Position numbers and translations under genes: made by a program
In this document: positions 1 through 12,188 of the stretch, one piece after another
Layout of the letters: the number at the start of each line of letters is the position of its first letter
How positions within the stretch are numbered: position 1 is the stretch's first letter
Origin: Impatiens glandulifera
Lineage: Eukaryota; Streptophyta; Magnoliopsida; Ericales; Balsaminaceae
Assembly (NCBI RefSeq): GCF_907164915.1
Contig: NC_061862.1
Coordinates: 141,289,913 to 141,353,912, forward strand
Direction: 5' to 3'
Length of the DNA stretch: 64,000 nucleotides
The notes under the pieces: generated by a model
Databases searched by the model: none
Told to the model about the DNA's origin: nothing
What the model saw: the letters and a program-made list of their open reading frames with translations, nothing else

Positions 1-1190
1 AGAGATGACCATTCTCCTTCTCCCATTATAATTCTAGCAGCTTTCTACCGAGATCATGTCAAGTAACTTTTATTTATTTCCTTCATTTTCACAGATCCTC
101 AATAAATATTTTTTTCTATAAGATTTTGTAATATATATTGCATATGGGACACTGAGAAGAACTGAAATTAGTTTCCGAGGATCTTCAATTGAGTCACATT
201 TTACTTGTTAAAAAGAAAAGAACCAATAGCAATGCATTATAAATGAGGACCTAGAAATTATGCTGGAACCTATAAATAAAAGTGTTTTTAAATGGAGGCA
301 TGTTTTTCAGGACATCTACGACCATTTTGTTATCCTCATTTATTATATTTGATCTCATCCAACTCAAATTTAGTTTTTTCACCAGCCTAAAATTAAACTT
401 ATGATCCAATTACACTTTTTTTTTACCAAATAGAAGTATGTGCTCTAAAAAATATGGGATCATGTTCCAGTCTATATTTCTCTGCCAAGTGAAGAAGAAA
501 ATCCAATAAAGCTAGAAAATTTGCATTTCTAACTAGGATTGATGTACAATTCTAAATTTTGGAAAAAAACTAGTTTCTGAATTGGTAATTCATCTCTATA
601 TATCTAAAACCTTTGTTTCTTTTATGTTGAATTTCTAGAGCAGGAGTTGATGACATTGAAATTTTCCCATATCTTCTAAACTACTTTTGGTACTATTATT
701 ACTCTTAAGGATGTAAATTAAACTTATCATTCTTCAACACGTAGAAAAATAAATAAAATCAGCGATGAGGACAATAATGGATGAATAATTAGGTCGACTT
801 TTATAAAAGTGTAACAATAACTCAAATAGAAAGAAATTGCAGCAATTATAGAACGAGGAAACTGAAGTAATTAGAATTTTGTTAATTTCATACACTCTAA
901 CAGCAATTAACATTCTAAATCAACATATTGCCGCAACATATTCGTTAATAATGTAGAAAGAGATGGAGCGAGTGAAAGTGAGACCTAGAAGTTACGCTGA
1001 AAACTATAACAGAGTTCGAGAACTATCTCGGAGAACGAATCATTGGAATCATTAGCATGATGCTAAGATTTTCCAAACTTGCTGGCTGGTGACCTTCATT
1101 TTTGCGTCTTTAAACTTGTCATCTTCTTTCTCTCTCCATGACGCGGAAGAAAGTAGTTCATTCTTCGTCTTCTTCGTTACCCTAGAATTC
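1..1190. repeat. Host-type flank, copy 1 of a segmental duplication
   Basis: Non-coding-looking AT-rich DNA that reappears, nearly identical, at 36408-37599; I count about six small differences in the first 300 bases. No reading frame of interest was seen on either strand. Both copies end with the same AATTC just before a retrotransposon LTR, so they are the same ancestral insertion site. The left edge of the window cuts this copy, so its true start is unknown. Confidence 0.85.
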
Positions 1191-3235
1191 TGTTGGGTTA
1201 AATTATTTCGACTAAGTGTTGAAATAATTTAACCACTGATATTTTGATGATGAAATAATTTATGAGTTTCGATACAGGTGTATTGAGACAATATGTTATA
1301 AGACCTGGATCTAATGAGGATCATTAGACCGATTTTGATTTTCATTCGCATAAAATTAGACGCACAGTCTAACTCATCGGAGTTAGACGTGCAGTCTAAT
1401 AGACGTGTAAATTAGACAGACGATCTAATGGTTACACGGAATTAGACGTGAGTCTAATGGAATTAGACGTAAGTCTAATATATTCAGAATTAGACGTACA
1501 GTCTATCTCATCGGAGTTAGACGTGTAGTCTAATAGATGTAAAGAATTAGATGCAAGTCTAATGAATACACGGAATTAGACGTAAGTCTAATAGAATTTG
1601 ACGTACAGTCTAACTCATCGGAGTTAGACATGTAGTCTAATAGATGTAAAGAATTAGACGCAAGTCTAATGAATACACAGAATTAGACGTAAGTCTAATA
1701 GAATTAGACGTACAGTCTAACTCATCGGAGTTAGACGTGTAGTCTAATAGATGTAAAGAATTATACGCAAGTCTAATGAATACGCGGAATTAGACGTGAG
1801 TCTAATGGAATTAGATGTAATTCTAATATATTCGGAATTAGACGTACAGTCTAACTCATCGGAGTTAGACGTGTAGTCTAACATATTTGTAATTAGACGG
1901 GTGGTCTAATTAGTGAAAGTTAGACGTGCGTCTAACTCTTTCAGACAAGTCTGAGATAGAACCAGAATTAGACGTTCCAGTGTAACTCAGTGGAGTTAGA
2001 CGTGCCGGTCTAATGGTTATTGAATAATTAGACGTGTGGTCTAATTAGTGAAAGTTAGATGTGCGTCTAACTCCTTCAGACAAGTCTGAGGTAGAACCGG
2101 AATTAGACGTGCCGGTGTAATGGTTATTGAATAATTAGACGTGTTGTCTAATTAGTGAAAGTTAGACGTGCGTCTAACTCCTTCAGACAAGTCTGAGGTA
2201 GAACCGGAATTAGACGTGCAGTCTAACTCAGTGGAGTTAGACGTGCCAGTCTAATGGTTATTGTAATTAGACGTGAGTCTAATTCTATTAAACTAGGCCA
2301 TCTAATAGACGTTTTTCCATTAGAAGGAGATGACCAATTTCATTAGACTGATTTTCACAATTCGTCTAATTGAGATACGTCTAATGCTCAGTTTAAGCAA
2401 TACGCTTGAATCTAGCATTTCTCCCACCCACGTGCTATAGTTGTACCCTACTTTTGCTCCACTTTCTAGTGAAGATTAGTACAACAGCTATATGCATCCA
2501 ATCAAGGAATGCCACGTAAGAGAATTTTCCTCATATTCAGCGCACTACCAGTTCTGTACGGCCACGATCCTTGTGCTCAGATCCTGTTGTGTACAATAGA
2601 GGCTTTCCAATGGAAGAGTGCCACGTATCATTCTTGAAGATTCGACCATTAGCTCCTGCTCAGTATTTAATCAATCCTAAGGACAACGGACAATCTACCT
2701 CACGAACAAGCGAATACAAATGAACAAGAAATCTGATTTTGTAGAGAGAGAGACTGCTCAATCATCTTGCTTACTGAAGTTATTATGTGAAGCTTCTTTC
2801 TGATTGTACTGTGTGTGAATCGAGAGAGAGAGGTAGAATCAAAACACATTTAGTTGAGTGATATTCTTCATCTTGTAATTGAACAGAAAGTGTTCTATTC
2901 AATAGTGAGCTAAGTGTGTGTGTAAACTGTATTTGATTCTCATCAAATTATAGTGAATCCTTCCGGTGGTTGGAAGAAGGGGTGACGTATGAGAGTTTCT
3001 CCGAACATCCATAAACAAACTGCTGTGTTCTTCATTTCTGTCATCTTTTCATATTTCATCTTGTGCTTCAAACCCAAGTAAACAATTCCGCCTTGAATCC
3101 GTTTCAAGTGTTTACTCAAGTTTGCGTAGAATAGAAAGCGAATTAAATCCCTAACATGATTTCTTTCAAACTGTTTTTCATAAGCCTTCATCCTTAGCCA
3201 GACCCCCGTCTCTATCGATAAAGCTGATCCTATCA
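1191..3235 (+). repeat. 5' LTR of truncated Sirevirus-like element (copy 1)
   Basis: It begins TGTTGG after AATTC and ends in ATCA just before a tRNA-iMet-type primer binding site. It matches the LTR at 37600-39804 and, less closely, the one at 46051-48116. Like 37600-39804, and unlike 46051-48116, it lacks about 35-40 bases near the CGCACTACC site (2530-2550 here), so the two 5' LTRs are sisters by duplication. The inner kilobase is an array of TTAGAC/GTCTAA palindromes, annotated separately. Confidence 0.85.
1344..2395. repeat. TTAGAC/GTCTAA palindrome array in LTR
   Basis: Dozens of TTAGACG words alternate with their complement CGTCTAA or GTCTAA, many forming near-perfect short hairpins such as GTTAGACGTGCGTCTAAC. 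They are organised in longer tandem units of roughly 110 bases (left part) and roughly 130 bases (right part, containing CTTCAGACAAGTCTGAG). Unit number differs between LTR copies and explains most of the LTR length difference. Confidence 0.85.
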
Positions 3236-3237
3236 AT

Positions 3238-3250
3238 TGGTATCAAAGCC
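3238..3250 (+). other. Primer binding site (tRNA-iMet type), copy 1
   Basis: TGGTATCAAAGCC lies two to three bases after the LTR end and closely resembles the TGGTATCAGAGC complement of plant initiator tRNA-Met. The same site is at 39808 in the sister copy. Confidence 0.8.
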
Positions 3251-3284
3251 TTGTTTCTATTCTCAAGCATCAAGAACCCAAAGT

Positions 3285-4461
3285 ATGTCTTGCATCAATG
3301 AAATTCCTCTTCTGACAAAGGACAACTACGATTTGTGGATGATAAGAATGCAAGCTCACTTGGCTGCTATTGACTATGATATGTGGAGTGTCATCACCGA
3401 TGGCCCCATAAAGATTTCAAAGCCAAGAAGTGAGTGGACCACTGAAGATAAGGTGACCAACAACCTGGATAATGTTGCTAAGAAAATTCTAGTCACTCAA
3501 CACGAATATGTTTTGTGAGATCAAATCTTGTTCCACTGTAAAAGGGATATGGGATAAGCTCAACCAGATCCATGGTATGAATTCTCAAGCAAAGAACAAC
3601 CAAAAAGCATTCATTTGCAATTAGAACAAGTCCAGATGGGCTGACAGTGATTCGGAGGAGCCTCCTGCTGAAAAAGAGAATGAAGTTGTAACATGTCTGA
3701 TGGGAGATGACCAATATAAGGTAAATTATATCTCTGCACCATGATTTACAAACGAGGAGTTAACTAATGCACTCAATGAAATGGCTATTGAGTACAAAAA
3801 GTTAGCTGACTCTTTTTATGAAATGAAAGTTAAATATGAATCAACTGTTCTTTATCCAAACCAAGAATCTGAACCGAAAGTTTTTGATGAAAACATAACA
3901 GAGATCTCATCTGAGAATGATATGCTCAAAGAACATATTCAAACTCTTTCATCTGAAAACAAAAGACTAAACTATATTGTCAGTGCATGGACAAGATCAG
4001 GAGATGCTGTCAAATATCATATCAGCATGTTGAAACCTGCTAGATCTAGATCCGGTTTGGGATATAACAGTAATGACCCTAATCTGTCATGCAAAAAGTC
4101 AATCTCTCCAACTAATAAGTTTAAGCCTATAAACTTTGTCAAAAGGAGTATGACTGACATTGAATCTGATCCTATTCATGAAGAAGTTGCTTTCAAAAAT
4201 GAAATAGTTTATGTTCCACCAACTGTTAGCTGGCTTAAGAATAAGCTTGAAAAGGCTAGTAAGTCTAGTAATTTAAAACCTAACTCTAAGTCAAGGAGTT
4301 TTAAAAGAGAACCTTCCTCAAAAGTTAAAGGATCAGTGGCTAGCACAAAGTCGTCTGCTAAGTCAAAAACATACGAATTAGTTACAACTCAAAATGGGAT
4401 GTCCATCAGAATAACTCAAATATGGATTCCTAAGGGACTGATTGACCGAGGATCCAATTGA
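3285..4461 (+). pseudogene. Sirevirus-like gag, broken (copy 1)
   Basis: Gag of a Ty1/copia retrotransposon. The frame opens at ATG 3285 (MSCINEIPLLT) and shows the copia gag start pattern (LTKDNYDLWMIRMQAHL). Against the sister gag at 39854-41035 it has a 5-base deletion near 3490 that shifts the frame and stops it at 3518, a stop near 3621 and another near 3744. From 3781 to 4461 the frame is open again and carries a short predicted coiled coil (ENDMLKEHIQTLSSENKRL) and a basic Ser/Lys-rich tail. No CCHC zinc knuckle is visible, unlike most copia Gags. Clearly non-functional. Confidence 0.8.
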
Positions 4462-4499
4462 AGGTGGGTACCAAAAGATTGTAAATATTTATTTATGTA

Positions 4500-6130
4500 G
4501 GTACAAATAAATGAAGGACTAGAGGAATCTGCATGGTATCTTGATAGCGGATGTTCAAGGCATATGACTAGAAACAGACGGCTTCTCACTAATATATCAG
4601 ACTGTTCTGGACCTAAGATCACATTTGGTGACAACAAGAAGGGTAAGACCATGGGTAAGGATAAGATTATCCATGGTTACCTAACTATTAATGACGTGTT
4701 GCTAGTTGCCAACTTGTGTTATAATTTAATCAGTATCAGTCAACAATGTGATAATGGTTTATCAGTAGACTTTCAAACTCATGCATGTTTAGTTAAAGAC
4801 CAAGATGGAAAAATTTTATTAACTGAAAGTAGAGTAGGAAACTCATAAAATGAATTGGCAAAAAGAGACATCTGACCCTATGTGCATGATTGCCAAGAAT
4901 GACCAGAAATGGTTATGGCATAAACGTTTGAACCATTTGAATTTTAAAACCATCAACAACATTTGTTCAAACAATTTAGTTATTGGTTTACCCAATCTTC
5001 AGTTTTTATAGGACAAGATATGCACTGCTTGCCAGTTAGGCAAACAAGGCAGATCATCGTTTTCAAAAGCAAAGGGAAATCACAATCCAGCCGTATCCTA
5101 GAACTTTTATATATGGATATTTTTGGTCCAATTCCTGTAAAAAGTATAGGAGGAATGAGATTTGTCTTAATTGTTATCGATGACTTTTCACGTTTTACAT
5201 GGGTTGCATTTTTAAAATTAAAAGATAAAACTACTGAAAACATGATTAGGATATTTAAAGGGATTCAGAATTAGAAATCTTTAAATATCACATGCATCAG
5301 AAGTGATCAGGGAACTAAATTCACTAACAAATACCTATCATCTTATCTCGAGGAGACTGGAATTACGCATGAGTTGTCTAGTGCCAGAACTCCCCAGCAA
5401 AACGGCATTGCTAAGAGAAGAGTGAGAACTCTGAAGGAAGCAGCGAGATCTATGCTGTCTGAATCAGATGTTCCTTAAAGGTTCTGGACGGAAGCCATTA
5501 GTACTACTTGCTATACACAAAATAGGTCAATAATTAACAAACGTTTTGATAAAACTCCCTATGAACTGTATTATGGGAAAATTCCCACAGTTTCTTATTT
5601 TAAGATTTTTTGGTGTAAATGTTTTATCCATAACAATGGAATGGTTTATTTGACTGCGTTTGATGCTAAATCGGATGAGGGATTCATGTTGGGATACTCA
5701 TCAGTAAACAAGGCTTACAGAGTATACAACAAAAGAACACAGACTGTTGAAGAATCCCTTCATGTAGTCTTTGATGAGCCTGTTGAGAGCAAATCCAATG
5801 AACCTATTGATCTTGCTGACAGACTGCAAGCGACCAGTCTTGAGTCTGTAAGTGAAGAATAAGAAACCTTGGACAAGCGGATGGCTCTATCTGATCCTGT
5901 GGCTGATCCGGTTGAAGCTCAACTAGATGTGCAAACTCCTGTTCAACAAGAAGTTGAGAGTTTGGATGTCGCGGTGTCACCGGTTTAGATGAGCAATCCC
6001 CTTGGTTCCAATTTCAGATGGAACAGAAATCATCCACCAGAACTGATAATCGGAAATCCTTTTTCTCCTCGAAGGACAAGACGTCAATTGATGGATGAAA
6101 TGGCCAATTCTGCATTTATTTCTCAAATTG
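4500..6130 (+). pseudogene. Sirevirus-like pol 5' half, broken and truncated (copy 1)
   Basis: Remnant of copia pol: protease motif WYLDSGCSRHMT near 4535-4570, GAG-pre-integrase (WLWHKRLNHLNF) near 4915-4945, integrase core near 5100-5420 (LYMDIFGP, RSDQGT, TPQQNG), then the integrase C-terminal/linker region to NSAFISQI. Stops include a TAG near 5010 that the sister copy lacks and a TAA after DVP near 5478 that both copies share. Homology to the sister ends abruptly at 6130, just before reverse transcriptase, so the break is a duplication or deletion boundary and not an LTR end. Confidence 0.8.
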
Positions 6131-7055
6131 TATCAATAGTTGTAATTCTCAAATGGCCAAGCGGCTGGATCGAGCACTAGCGGGAGGGTGTTTGGAATTA
6201 GATATATGGGCCGAAAATAGGTGTATCAAGATAGTCGTTCCTACACCAAGCTCGGTTTAGAGATGAACAATCTTAACAATATGAGCACTAGTGAGTGAAT
6301 TGAAGATGGATAATTCAGAAAAACAGAAAGAAGTTGAATTGTAAGTTGGAAATCAATACACTCAAACACCAATTCTCTTAGTTGATTTAGTTAACGAAGA
6401 ACAATGGACAACCTACTCCCCCAACAAATACAACTCTAGAAGGCAGAGACGTATGCAAATGTTAGTTTCTTTAACCTGTTCATTCATTGAATTTGGTTTT
6501 ATAAATTAATTTAAATTTACACTAAATATACAGAAATAAGATATTTTAATTTGATGTTGTTTGATTCTAAATTGATTATGAAATTTTATGTGAACTTTCA
6601 GATGATTTTGTAATGTTGAAATACTTATAAAATTTTGAACAAAAGGAAAACAAAACTCTTCTCATTAGTAGGTGATTTTAGTCATAATTTCCAAATAGTG
6701 AATTTTATTTCTCCAAAACTTTTACTTTTCGTAGAGAGCATCTATCTATGTCTAAGTTTTAGATATTAATTCAAACCTAATTCAATTCAATCTTCATTCC
6801 TATTTGGACAGCTTTAAGTTGAATATATTATTTGTCACTATTAAGATAATCATGATCCTTCTCCCTACACATTCCTTGTAAAATTAAAGTAGAAATATAC
6901 ATGTTGTGGATGTTATTAAAATTTTAAACATTTTAAACATACATGTAGTTTCTTAGTTGTTGTATTGGGTAAGCATGATCACACTAGGAAGACAAGGGAA
7001 TGTGATTTCTTAGTTGTTATATTGTATTGAATTTAATTGAGGGGAAAACTATAAT
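6131..7055. other. Unassigned AT-rich DNA
   Basis: It starts exactly at the breakpoint of the duplicated element. The first 300 bases are less AT-rich than the rest, but I see no recognisable reading frame, LTR or RNA gene. Confidence 0.5.
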
Positions 7056-7070
7056 TGAAAATGTTATGTT

Positions 7071-8180
7071 TTTTTTTTGGGAAAAACGACTTAGCGTCAT
7101 TTCATTAAAAATTCCCAAAAATGGGAAAAAAAACCACGAATTTAAGAGATCATTCTAGACAGGCCTAGAATGATTTTAAAGTCGTAACATTCTAAGTAAA
7201 AGCTAGAAAGCCAAAAAGGTAAGTGAATTATCTGATTACAATGCTTTCAATTCTAGTGAGTTTAAAAAACAGCAAATTACAGTTCCGACAGATATTCCAG
7301 TTTTGCTCCGTGCTTGGAATTCTTGTCCACGTTCCCGCGAGGGCGCTGCAATCTGATACAATATCTTTCCATAACTCTTCAACGCTCCTACGGGTTCTGT
7401 CATATACCCATGCATTCTGTTCTTACCAAATGTTATACACCACTGCTCCAAAGCCGCACTTGAACACACTTGTTGCAAATCTATTTCTCTTGGCTTTGAG
7501 TAGTGTTGCATCTTTGATTTCATTCTATTCGCTAGGGAAACTGATCAGCTCCAGGCTTTTATAGAATCTGTCTCAAAGCTCTGAAGCAATACAGCAGCTT
7601 CCGAATAGGTGATCTATGGTTTCTTCATTTCCTCTATATAGAAGACAGTTCGTGTCTAGGATGCTCATATACTTGCTGATACGATTACGAGTGTTGAGTC
7701 TTTCCTAGAAGGCGAGCTATAGGATGAACTGATGTCTAGGGATAATCTTCGTTGACCATACAAGAGGAGCCCATTCTACTTTCTGTGCTTTTTCCCGGCT
7801 TACCTCCCATATTTTCTTCGATACAATCTTCCCATTATCCTCAGCTTTCCATTAATGAATATCCGGTATGTCGTGTAGTTGTATGTTACTTATATGATCA
7901 AGTATCCTCTGTCATTCTGGATTTCTTCTTAGGAGTGAGTTCCAATTTCCGTCTTTAATGTCTCTGATTTTTTCTTCTGTGCAGTCCCTTCTGATGCGTG
8001 TATTTTGAAACTCCTCCTTGTGGATGTTAGGATGGTTTCGAACCAGGGGTCGTGCAAAAATAGAGTGCCTTTCCCGTCCCCTAGCCGGATGTCATAAAAA
8101 TCTACAATATCGCTTCTTAGTTTAAGAATCTTTTTTAGAGACCAGCTCATACCTTCATGAATTTTGCAGGTCCAGATTAT
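7071..8180 (-). mobile_element. L1-type LINE, 5'-truncated, minus strand (copy 1)
   Basis: The 3' end of a non-LTR retrotransposon. On the minus strand it ends ...CGCTAAGTCGTTTTTCCC plus a poly(A), seen here as T-rich DNA near 7071. The 15-base target-site duplication TGAAAATGTTATGTT is at 7056-7070 and 8180-8194, as expected from target-primed reverse transcription. The coding part is only the C-terminal end of ORF2 (the zf-RVT region through the 3' UTR), with stops. It is the same family as 9751-11529 and 27818-30699. Confidence 0.88.
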
Positions 8181-8194
8181 GAAAATGTTATGTT

Positions 8195-9570
8195 ACATAT
8201 TGACATTATTGAGTGTTACTTCTTAATAATATGAAATTTCATGTGCAAACAATAAGTAAAAATGGTTTGAGGCTAGGATTTTTTACCTGTATTTTGAGGG
8301 AATCAAAGGAAAAAAAATCATACAATTTATTCCTCTTTATGTATCAACTTAATAAATATAGTTTCAATGTTGTGGATGTAATTATTTTTGGATAAAATTC
8401 AATGATTTCTTTTACATTGTATAATATAAATATTTTCTTTGTAAATAAAATGTTTGGGTTTTGCATTGTTTTGATTCAATGTTTTGTTTTTATTTTTCTA
8501 AATGTGCACATGTATTGCTGAAATGTGGATCTTCCATACCATTAATAATCTTTTTGGACTATGTCAATGGATGGTTTCATTATTTAGTGGAGAAGTTTTG
8601 GAAAATAATGTTTTGGAAAGTTTGAATTGAATTGCAATTAGTTATGTATGATGTTTGAATTGATTATGTTTGAAGTTCATTATGATGTTTGAATTGGTTA
8701 TGTTTGAGGTTTGGGAAATTAATTTTTAGGAAGTTTGAATTGAATTCAAATTGTGGTTAATTATGATGTTTGAATTGGTTATGTTTGTTGTTTGAATTAG
8801 ATGCTTATGTGGTTATGATTTCTTTTGCATATTATATTTCAAAATTAGGTTTTGTAATACTACAAGTTCAAATAAAATAAAAAAGTTGCAAATAATTTTG
8901 AAAATTTAATGCTAAAATAAAATAGTGCACAATATTAATGCTAAATTAAATTAAATAAAAATAATATATAAAAGATTTGCAATATTTTGAATAATATAGT
9001 GCAAAATAGTTAAATGCAAAAGCATATTACAAATATTAAAAACACTATTATTGTAAAACCAAGTGCGGATAGATTTGTAAATGTTAATGAAATATAATTA
9101 TATATATATAAATTATAAAAGATATTGAATAAATGATTGAATAAACTACCACAAATTGTATTGGATCGTTTTCAAATATTCAGTATTTGAATATAAATTA
9201 AATTAAATATTGCAAAACTAAGTGCGGAAATATTTGCAAATATCTTTGTTAACTAATCGTATGTATATATACATTAAATAAATGAATGCATAAACAACCG
9301 CAAATTGCATGGAATTATTTTAAAATATTCAGTATTGGAATAAAATTCGGAATGTGTATTGCATATACTAGTGCGAAAATATTTGAAATTATTAATGCAA
9401 ACTAGTTAATATACATATATATTATCAAAATTATTGAAGAAATTATTGAAAAAACTTGGGTTTTTAATAAAAATATTAATGGAAATATTGTTGGAAAATT
9501 ATACTAATCATGGTTAGTATAAGTTTTAAAAAATAAGAGATTTTCTGTAGCATATTTAGTTTTAGTACTA
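8195..9570. repeat. AT-rich DNA with degenerate tandem repeats
   Basis: At 8640-8800 a phrase like ATGTTTGAATTGGTTATGTT recurs about four times. At about 9050-9480 a longer unit recurs two to three times with starts near 9053, 9213 and 9361 (about 150-160 bases apart); landmarks are AAGTGCGGA near the start and AAATATTCAGTATT near the end. No coding potential seen. A satellite remnant is possible. Confidence 0.5.
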
Positions 9571-9652
9571 ATATTATGAGAACTAGTATTGCGCAGGGAC
9601 AGATGCAGATCCAACTTAGGGCTGAGGTAGCCCACCCCAAGCTCATCCTAAT

Positions 9653-9680
9653 TTATATATATATATATATATATATATTA
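9653..9680. repeat. TA microsatellite
   Basis: A run of alternating TA of about 26 bases between the tandem-repeat region and the LINE at 9751. No other signal is seen around it. Confidence 0.85.
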
Positions 9681-9750
9681 GCAGATGGTGATATGCATAC
9701 ATACATTAGAGAGAGAAGACGTGGTGAAGAAGACCAGAATGTTGTCACTT

Positions 9751-11529
9751 TTTTGGGAAAAACAACTTAGCGTCATTTCATTAAAAATTCCTAAAAATGG
9801 GAAAAAAAAAACCACGAGTTTAAGAGATCATTCTAGAGAGGCCTAGAATGATTTTGAAGTCGTAACATTCTAAGTAAGAGTTAAAAAGCTATAAACGTAA
9901 ATAAATTATCTAATTACAATGCTTTCAATTCTAGTGAGTTTAAAATAGTAAATTTCAGTTCCTACAGATATTCCAGTTCCGCTCCGTGCTTGGAATTCTT
10001 GTCCACGTTCCCGCGAGGGCGCTGCAATCCGATACAATATTTTTCCATAACTCTTCAACGATCCTGCGGGTTTTGTCATATACCCTTGCATTCCGTTCTT
10101 GCCAAATGTTATACACCACTACTCCAAAGCCGCACTTAAACACGCTTGTTACAAATCTATTTTCCTTGACTTTGAGTAGTGTTGCATCTTTGATTTCATT
10201 TCATTCGCTCGGAAAACTGATCAGCTCCAGGCTTTTATAAAATCTTACCCAAAGCTCTGAAGCAATACAACAGCTCCCGAATAGGTGATCTATGGTTTCT
10301 TCATTTCCTCAACGTAGAAGACAGTTCGTGTCCGGGATGCTCATATCCTTGCTGATACGATTACGAGTGTTGAGTCTTTCCCAGAAGGCGAGCCCTATGG
10401 TGAACTGGTGTCTAGGGATAATCTTCGTTGACCATATAAGAGGATCCCATTCTATTTTTTGTGTTTTTTCCAGGGTTACCTCCCATATTTACTTCGATAC
10501 CAGCTTCCCATTATCCTCAGCTTTCCATTCATGATATCCGGTCTGTCGTGTAGTTGTATGTTACTTATATGATCAAGTGTCCTCTGTCCTTATGGAATTC
10601 TTCTCAGGAGTGAGTCTCAATTTCCGTCTTTAATGTCACTGATTTTCGCTTTTGTTCAGTCCTTTCTGATGCAGGTATTTTGAAACTCCTCCTTGTGGAT
10701 AATAGTCTGGTTTTCGAACCAGGGGTCGTGCCAAATAGAGTGTCTTTCCCGTCCCCTACTCGGATGTCATAAAGATCTGCAATATTGTTTCTTAGTTTAA
10801 GAATCTTTTTTAGAGATCAGTTCATACCTTCATGAATTTTGCAGGTCCAGATGCTGGTTTCGTATTTCATAAACCTCGTATACACCATTAGATCCATAGT
10901 GACTCCTGATTGCGCTCTAAATCCCACAGATGCTTGAAGGTGAGAGCCTTGTTCCACTCGATACAGTTCTTCAAGCCGATGCCTCCCCCATCCTTCGGTT
11001 TGCAGAGAGCGGTCCATTTGACTTTTTTTTCCTCCTCTTTCGCTACTGCCCTAGATAAAGTTCCTCATCAGTGTATCGATCTTCTTCATTACCTTCTTCG
11101 GAATGACCATTTGTTGCGCCCAGTAGTCAATTATTTCCATGACCACTGTTTTGATAAGTTCGATTCTCTCTGCATAAGAAAGTTTTTTCGTTGCCTAGCC
11201 AGATATCTTATTTTTTACCTTTTCAATTAGCGGCTTGCAGTGTGAGATCTAGATCTGCTTCGCGTTTAACGGAATTCTAAGTACCTTACAGGAAAACTTC
11301 CTTCCTTGATGCCCATGATGTTGAAGATGTCTTGCTTCCTTTCGTCATTTACGCCTCCATTAAATGCCACACTTTTGCTTTCATTAATAGTTAAACCTAT
11401 AACCTTAGAAAAAAACGTTAGTACAGTCCTAATAGTTTTAGTGGAATCATTGTCTGCGTGCGTTACAATGAAAAAGTCGTCAGCAAAACATAAATGGGTT
11501 ACCTCCTCTACCTCACAGAATGGGTGAAG
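9751..11529 (-). mobile_element. L1-type LINE, 5'-truncated, minus strand (copy 2)
   Basis: A 1.8 kb 3' part of a non-LTR element, flanked by the 14-base target-site duplication GAATGTTGTCACTT (9737-9750 and 11530-11543). Reading the minus strand: reverse transcriptase motif C as HLCFADDF near 11490, FPVRYL near 11285, then KWTALCKPKDGGGIGLKN near 10990, the zf-RVT region, the 3' UTR and poly(A). The RT is interrupted by stops and the N-terminal half of ORF2 plus ORF1 are absent, so it was dead on arrival. Closely related to 7071-8180 and 27818-30699. Confidence 0.9.
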
Positions 11530-11543
11530 GAATGTTGTCACTT

Positions 11544-12188
11544 AACTCCTTCTCTCTAATATAACACACATAGAATTTACTATTCTTTTTTACTTTATTC
11601 TTTTTACTCATTTCTCTTCTTATATACATATATACCATTTAAATTTTTAACTGAAGTCAAAATAAAATTTCAAAGGCCAATCCAATTGAAACTTCGAAGG
11701 CCTATTCAAAGAAAATATAAAGTTATTATTTTGATTTATTCATGTCAATTAGAATAAGATTAGTTTAAAGATAAATTGTATAAATATTTTTTTTAACATA
11801 GATAAGTTATTAGGTGGAGATTGAAGAGATAAATATTTTGTTATAAAATTTATATATATTCGAGACGAACAAAATCAATATTATTTATCCCATAATTTCT
11901 TATGGTTATTAAATTTATAATATTTAGCTTATCTATCTATAAATTTAAAAGTGTTAGTTTTTTTTATGTCTTTACTTTCTTTTTTTTTTGATATAATGAG
12001 TTTTTCTTTGATAATTATATGTATTTAAGATATATTTTCAAGTATTATAAAAATTAAGTTTTATGTGACAAAATTTTAATAAAGGTTATATTAGGTGTTT
12101 ATTGGTTAATGTGACCAAATTTAAATTCGATTATCTCAAATTACATATTATTATTTTATTTTTCATTTTTTAAAGTTTATCTCAAAAA
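11544..12188. other. AT-rich DNA, nothing recognised
   Basis: About 650 bases of very AT-rich sequence between a LINE and the gypsy-derived element. No open frame, repeat or RNA gene seen. Confidence 0.5.

Noticed and set aside
1344..2395. CRISPR-like array
   Set aside because: The repeats are palindromic tandem units without unique spacers, in a plant LTR; it is an LTR-internal repeat.
6131..6200. tRNA-like sequence with GGCCAAGCGGCTGG
   Set aside because: No cloverleaf with matching acceptor and anticodon stems could be drawn.
7223..7564. 113-codon plus-strand frame over the first LINE
   Set aside because: It is the antisense of the LINE 3' end; the same artefact recurs at 9986-10240.
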